Source of the DNA: Bryobacterales bacterium
Lineage (GTDB): Bacteria; Acidobacteriota; Terriglobia; Bryobacterales; Bryobacteraceae
Assembly: GCA_003142355.1 (NCBI GenBank)
Contig: PLMF01000265.1
Location: forward strand, 3,488-12,512
Direction: 5' to 3'
Length of the DNA stretch: 9,025 nucleotides
The position numbers were made by a program, and so were the translations under genes. Below are positions 6,628 to 9,025 of this stretch, one piece after another (the first letter of the stretch is position 1; each line of letters begins with the position of its first letter). The notes below the pieces were generated by a model. That model had not been told where the DNA came from, searched no databases, and saw only the letters and a program-made list of their open reading frames with translations.

Positions 6628-6656
6628 TTGCGCGCGCCCTCCGGCTGTTGTCTACT
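6628..6656 (+). promoter_or_regulatory. Candidate promoter of the outer-membrane protein gene
   Basis: TTGCGC (6628-6633), 17 bases, then TCTACT (6651-6656), which matches four of six consensus -10 bases. The -10 ends 6 bases before the GTG at 6663, which would make the message leaderless. The -35 is a moderate match. It starts just after the stop of the CDF gene. Confidence 0.4.
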
Positions 6657-6662
6657 TCAATT

Positions 6663-7292
6663 GTGGGCTTGAAGATTCTGGCTGTCTTTTTTTGCGCCGG
6701 CGCGTGCCTGGCGCAGCAATACGAAATGGGTGGCGCCTTCGGGTACGGCGTGTATCGCGACGGCAGCGTGATTTCGGCGGGTGGAACGGCTACCGCCGGT
6801 ATCCGCAACCGCTTCGCCACGGGCGTGGTGTTTTGCGAAAACCTCTTCGAGCACGTCTCGGGAGAGATGCGCTATCTCTACCACGATGGCGACCCCTTTC
6901 TTTCCACGGGCACTGCCAGAGGCAACATCCAGGGCCAGTCGCACGCCTTTAACTACGACGTGCTGTTCCAGGCGCGCGGCCGGAAGGCGCGCATCCGCCC
7001 CTACGTGGCGGTGGGAGTGGGTGCCAAATACTACGTGACTACCGGTCCGGCGCCGGTGCCGCAGCCCATGCCCAAGATCGCCGGCCTGGTCGGCGAGAAC
7101 CAATGGAGGGCGCTCGTCACCGGCGGCGCAGGCGTGAAATTCCGCTTGACCGATCACATTTTGGTGCGCGCCGATTTTCGCGATTACGTCACGGCGTTTC
7201 CGACGCGTTTGATCGTGCCGGCGGCCAACGGCACCGACAAAGGAATCTTCCACCAGTTCACGCCTCTGTTTGGAGTGAGCTACGTGTTCTGA
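6663..7292 (+). CDS. Small outer-membrane beta-barrel protein
   Basis: A secreted protein of 209 residues counted from GTG at 6663. MGLKILAVFFCAGACLA is a signal peptide with cleavage expected after A17 (CLA|QQ); there is no proper lipobox. The mature part is rich in Gly, Tyr and Phe in short alternating strands (for example RPYVAVGVGAKYYV, then GGAGVKFRLTDHILVRADFRDYV) and ends in FGVSYVF. A terminal Phe after alternating residues is the usual signal for BAM-dependent insertion into the outer membrane. About 190 mature residues fits an eight-stranded barrel of the OmpA/OmpW type. Other possible starts are TTG at 6648 and TTG at 6669; 6663 is chosen for its place after the -10 box. No ligand or role can be deduced. 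Confidence 0.8.
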   Translation: MGLKILAVFFCAGACLAQQYEMGGAFGYGVYRDGSVISAGGTATAGIRNRFATGVVFCENLFEHVSGEMRYLYHDGDPFLSTGTARGNIQGQSHAFNYDVLFQARGRKARIRPYVAVGVGAKYYVTTGPAPVPQPMPKIAGLVGENQWRALVTGGAGVKFRLTDHILVRADFRDYVTAFPTRLIVPAANGTDKGIFHQFTPLFGVSYVF

Positions 7293-7392
7293 TGGCGGGG
7301 AGCGCTACCGGCGACAACTCGACCGGTTGGCGACGGACGTATCCACCATCCTCACCGGGCGCCGCATTGACGACCTGACTCCGAAGCCGTAG
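7291..7392 (+). pseudogene. Possible C-terminal gene remnant, unidentified
   Basis: The open stretch just after the outer-membrane gene reads GERYRRQLDRLATDVSTIL, then TGRRIDDLTPKP and TAG at 7390-7392. Composition and the amphipathic helix pattern look like a real protein tail rather than random sequence, yet there is no start codon or upstream body in this frame. It may be the residue of a deleted gene. I do not recognise the family, and chance coding in GC-rich DNA is a real alternative. Confidence 0.25.
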
Positions 7393-7416
7393 GGGCCGGG
7401 CATGCCCGGCACCTAC
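7389..7416. terminator. 28-base palindrome between convergent genes (REP-like or bidirectional terminator)
   Basis: GTAGG-G-GCCGGGCA then TGCCCGGC-A-CCTAC: 13 of 14 pairs match, with one G/A mismatch. The inner 16 bases (7395-7410) are a perfect palindrome. It lies between the outer-membrane gene and the convergent fabG gene and contains the fabG stop. No T-run follows on either strand, so it is not a classical intrinsic terminator. It may instead be a REP-type element or an RNA 3'-end stabiliser. Confidence 0.5.
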
Positions 7417-8147
7417 ATGTACATGCCGCCGTTGACCGCCAGCACGTGGCCGGTGATGTAACTGGCGTCGTCGCTCACCAGGAACTTGACAGCCGCCGCG
7501 ACGTCCGCTATCGTTCCGGCCCGGCCCAGCGGAATCGACGCCAGGTATTTCTGCTTCACCGCCTCCGGCAGAACCTTGGTCATGTCGGTCTCAATATAGC
7601 CGGGCGCAACCGCGTTCACCGTGATGCCGCGGCTGCCCATTTCCTGCGCCAGCGCCTTGGTCAGACCGATCAGGGCCGCCTTGGAGGCGACGTAATTCGC
7701 CTGCCCCGGGCTGCCGGCCTGGCCCACCACCGATGCCATGTTGACGATGCGCCCCCAGCGGTTTTTCATCATGCCGGGGAGCGCTTGCTGACAGGCGAAG
7801 AAGGCGCCGGTGAGATTGATCTTGAGCACCAGGTCCCAGTCGGCGGGCTTCATGCGCATGGCCAGGCCGTCGCGCGTGATGCCGGCGTTATTGATCAGAA
7901 CGTCGACGCGTTCCTTGGCGGCGAGCACCTGGCCGAAGCCTTCCTTGACTGATTCTTGCGAGCTGATGTCCAGGTTCAGAGTCATGGCCTCTCCGCCAGC
8001 GGCGCGAATCTCACCGGCCACCAACTCGTTGTTTTCGACTTCGGGCGAAGCGACGACTATATAAAAGCCCTCACGGCAGAGCGACAGGGCGATGGCCCGG
8101 CCGATTCCGCGGCTCGAGCCGGTGACAAATGCAACTCGGTTGGACAT
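7413..8147 (-). CDS. fabG: 3-oxoacyl-[acyl-carrier-protein] reductase (FabG-type SDR)
   Basis: A 244-residue classical short-chain dehydrogenase, the same length as E. coli FabG. It reduces 3-oxoacyl-ACP to 3-hydroxyacyl-ACP with NADPH in cytoplasmic fatty-acid synthesis. Visible are the Rossmann TGSSRGIG (9-16), NNAG (86-89), the catalytic tetrad N111, S139, Y152 and K156, PGYIETDMT (182-190) and a C-terminal ITGHVLAVNGGMYM as in true FabG. No other fatty-acid gene is adjacent, so a FabG paralogue acting on another 3-oxo substrate is possible. It follows the M23 peptidase gene by 18 bases. The purine-rich GAAGAAGAA before the ATG is a weak ribosome site. TATCAT (8158-8163, minus strand) is a good -10 match lying in that gap and the end of the previous gene, so the gene may also have its own promoter. 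Confidence 0.92.
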   Translation of the reverse strand: MSNRVAFVTGSSRGIGRAIALSLCREGFYIVVASPEVENNELVAGEIRAAGGEAMTLNLDISSQESVKEGFGQVLAAKERVDVLINNAGITRDGLAMRMKPADWDLVLKINLTGAFFACQQALPGMMKNRWGRIVNMASVVGQAGSPGQANYVASKAALIGLTKALAQEMGSRGITVNAVAPGYIETDMTKVLPEAVKQKYLASIPLGRAGTIADVAAAVKFLVSDDASYITGHVLAVNGGMYM

Positions 8148-8165
8148 TTCTTCTTCAATGATAAC

Positions 8166-8687
8166 TTATGGCCGGACGGGGGCCGCCCGCTGCACCGCGG
8201 CTACCAGGCCAGGATATGGGTCAATGGCCTTCCCCTTCCACCACTGCTTTTCGCGCTCCAACTCGAAAATCGCAAAATGCAGGTGCGGCGTGCGCGGATC
8301 CGCGTTTCCCGTCGATCCCACAAAACCGATGACATCCCCACGCTCGACCCGCATTCCCTCACGCAACCCTTTTACGTACCCCTCCAGGTGCGCGTAGTAG
8401 TAGCAATACACTTCCATTTCGTCGAACTGGTATATCGTGTTGCCGCCCGGTTTGCTGGAAAACAGTTTGCGGACGGTTCCGGATACCACTGCGCGCACCG
8501 GTGTCCCCCTTGGCGCCAGAATGTCGATCGCCTCGTGCGGATGTCCGTTGTGAACTTCTTCGAACATATCCCGCAGATTCGCGAGGGCCAGTCCGTCGAT
8601 GGGCGGAGTCATCTCGAGAATGGAAGAGGTCGCGCCCACAGCGAGAAACACTGAGAGGAGCCCGGCAATCGGAACCCAGGGCCTCAA
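8166..8687 (-). CDS. M23-family (LytM-like) peptidoglycan endopeptidase, single domain
   Basis: A 173-residue exported zinc peptidase expected to cut peptidoglycan cross-bridges. The N-terminus (RPWVPIAGLLSVFLAVGA) is a signal peptide or membrane anchor. The M23 domain keeps every key residue: HEAID (H51, D55), YAHL (H100) and HLHF (H135, H137). GTPVRAV, GMRVERGDVIGFVGSTGNA and PHLHFAI are the typical strands. No coiled-coil or LysM domain is present. The start is taken as TTG at 8687 because GGAGG (8695-8699) lies 7 bases upstream. The frame stays open further upstream, but that part overlaps the L,D-transpeptidase gene out of frame and reads as non-family sequence. Its start is 2 bases after the transpeptidase stop, so the two are likely translated together. 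Confidence 0.88.
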   Translation of the reverse strand: MRPWVPIAGLLSVFLAVGATSSILEMTPPIDGLALANLRDMFEEVHNGHPHEAIDILAPRGTPVRAVVSGTVRKLFSSKPGGNTIYQFDEMEVYCYYYAHLEGYVKGLREGMRVERGDVIGFVGSTGNADPRTPHLHFAIFELEREKQWWKGKAIDPYPGLVAAVQRAAPVRP

Positions 8688-8689
8688 AG

Positions 8690-9025
8690 CTATTCCTCCA
8701 GGACGACCGGTGTGCCCCGCCGAACCATGTGCGACAGATTCTCCACATCCCAGTTCGTCATCCGGATGCACCCGGCCGATTCGCCGTGCCTGACGTGCCC
8801 CGGATCCGGCGTCCCATGGATTCCATAATGTTCTTTCGAGATCCCGATCCACGCTGCGCCGGCGGGGCTGTTCGGACCCGGCGGGAGCGTTGCTTTCGCT
8901 TGTTTCGGGTTCGAGTTCCAGAAGTGCTCCGGGTCATAGTTGTACCACGGATAGTGCAGAACGCTGGTGATGGTCCAATGACCAATTGGCAGCGAATCGT
9001 GCGAGTCGCCAATCGTGGCCGGATA
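8690..9025 (-). CDS. L,D-transpeptidase (YkuD domain), 5' end outside the window
   Basis: The last 111 codons of a gene that runs off the right edge; the frame is open from 9025 to the TAG at 8690-8692. It reads GHWTITSVLHYPWYNYDP, then LPPGPNSPAGAAWIGIS, KEHYGIHGTPDPGHVRHGES and AGCIRMTNWDVENL. This contains the YkuD active site: HGT and the catalytic cysteine in SAGCIRM, where SHGC is more usual, followed by the typical TNWD. Such enzymes make 3-3 cross-links in peptidoglycan or attach proteins to it from the periplasmic side. The signal peptide and any LysM domain would lie outside the window. It is followed 2 bases later by the M23 peptidase, giving a pair that can both form and cut peptidoglycan links. 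Confidence 0.92.
   Translation of the reverse strand, partial: YPATIGDSHDSLPIGHWTITSVLHYPWYNYDPEHFWNSNPKQAKATLPPGPNSPAGAAWIGISKEHYGIHGTPDPGHVRHGESAGCIRMTNWDVENLSHMVRRGTPVVLEE
8695..8699 (-). promoter_or_regulatory. Ribosome binding site deciding the M23 TTG start
   Basis: GGAGG inside the last codons of the L,D-transpeptidase gene, 7 bases before TTG at 8687. It is the main evidence for the TTG start and for coupled translation. Confidence 0.65.

Noticed and set aside
6086..6952. 288-codon + strand frame across the CDF and outer-membrane genes
   Set aside because: It is Arg-rich, out-of-frame shadow sequence overlapping two well-supported genes.
8688..8852. Longer 228-residue version of the M23 peptidase starting at 8852
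   Set aside because: The extra residues overlap the well-supported L,D-transpeptidase in another frame, and a ribosome site points to TTG 8687.
1..9025. tRNA, rRNA, CRISPR arrays, riboswitches
   Set aside because: Scanned by eye on both strands; nothing with the expected structure or repeat spacing was found.

Overview
The window (9,025 bases) looks like chromosomal DNA from a GC-rich, Gram-negative soil-type bacterium. The gene mix (alpha-glucose-specific phosphoglucomutase, YafY/WYL regulator with VOC protein, Cdd1-type helix-hairpin-helix protein, small outer-membrane beta-barrel, leaderless-looking starts, L,D-transpeptidase plus M23 peptidase) resembles Acidobacteriota of the Solibacter/Bryobacterales type. 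That placement is an inference from memory, not a database result.

Region 1 (1-4326) is the most unusual part. A two-gene minus-strand operon encodes an SbcD/Mre11-like nuclease (2877-4019) and a long coiled-coil SbcC/Rad50-like ATPase (183-2876). It is bracketed by two copies of the 3' end of a phosphoglucomutase gene (pgm). The left copy (1-117) is the end of a gene that starts outside the window. The right copy (about 4126-4326) is a 5'-truncated remnant. Both are on the + strand, and 105 bases are identical between them (1-105 and 4210-4314). The pair looks like a roughly 4 kb cargo inserted at the pgm 3' end, or left there by a segmental duplication. No integrase or transposase is visible. 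The pair also looks less GC-rich than the genes to its right.

Region 2 (4323-5693) holds a minus-strand pair, a VOC (glyoxalase-fold) protein and a Cdd1-type helix-hairpin-helix protein joined by an ATGA overlap. They are divergent from a YafY-family WYL regulator. A perfect inverted repeat (TCCTGACA-N6-TGTCAGGA, 4970-4991) lies in the divergent gap and is a good candidate operator for both directions. The helix-hairpin-helix gene and the pgm remnant converge so tightly that they share a CTAG stop palindrome.

Region 3 (5727-7292) has a cation diffusion facilitator with a zinc-type metal site, then a small outer-membrane beta-barrel protein with its own signal peptide and a leaderless-looking promoter. 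A short gene-like tail of unknown origin and a 28-base near-perfect palindrome separate this block from the convergent genes on the right.

Region 4 (7413-9025, minus strand) reads L,D-transpeptidase (cut by the window end), a single-domain M23 peptidase, then FabG. The first two are peptidoglycan enzymes, 2 bases apart and probably translationally coupled. FabG follows after 18 bases and may be co-transcribed or use its own promoter.

No tRNA, rRNA, CRISPR array or insertion sequence was seen. No stretch longer than about 110 bases lacks a coding feature.
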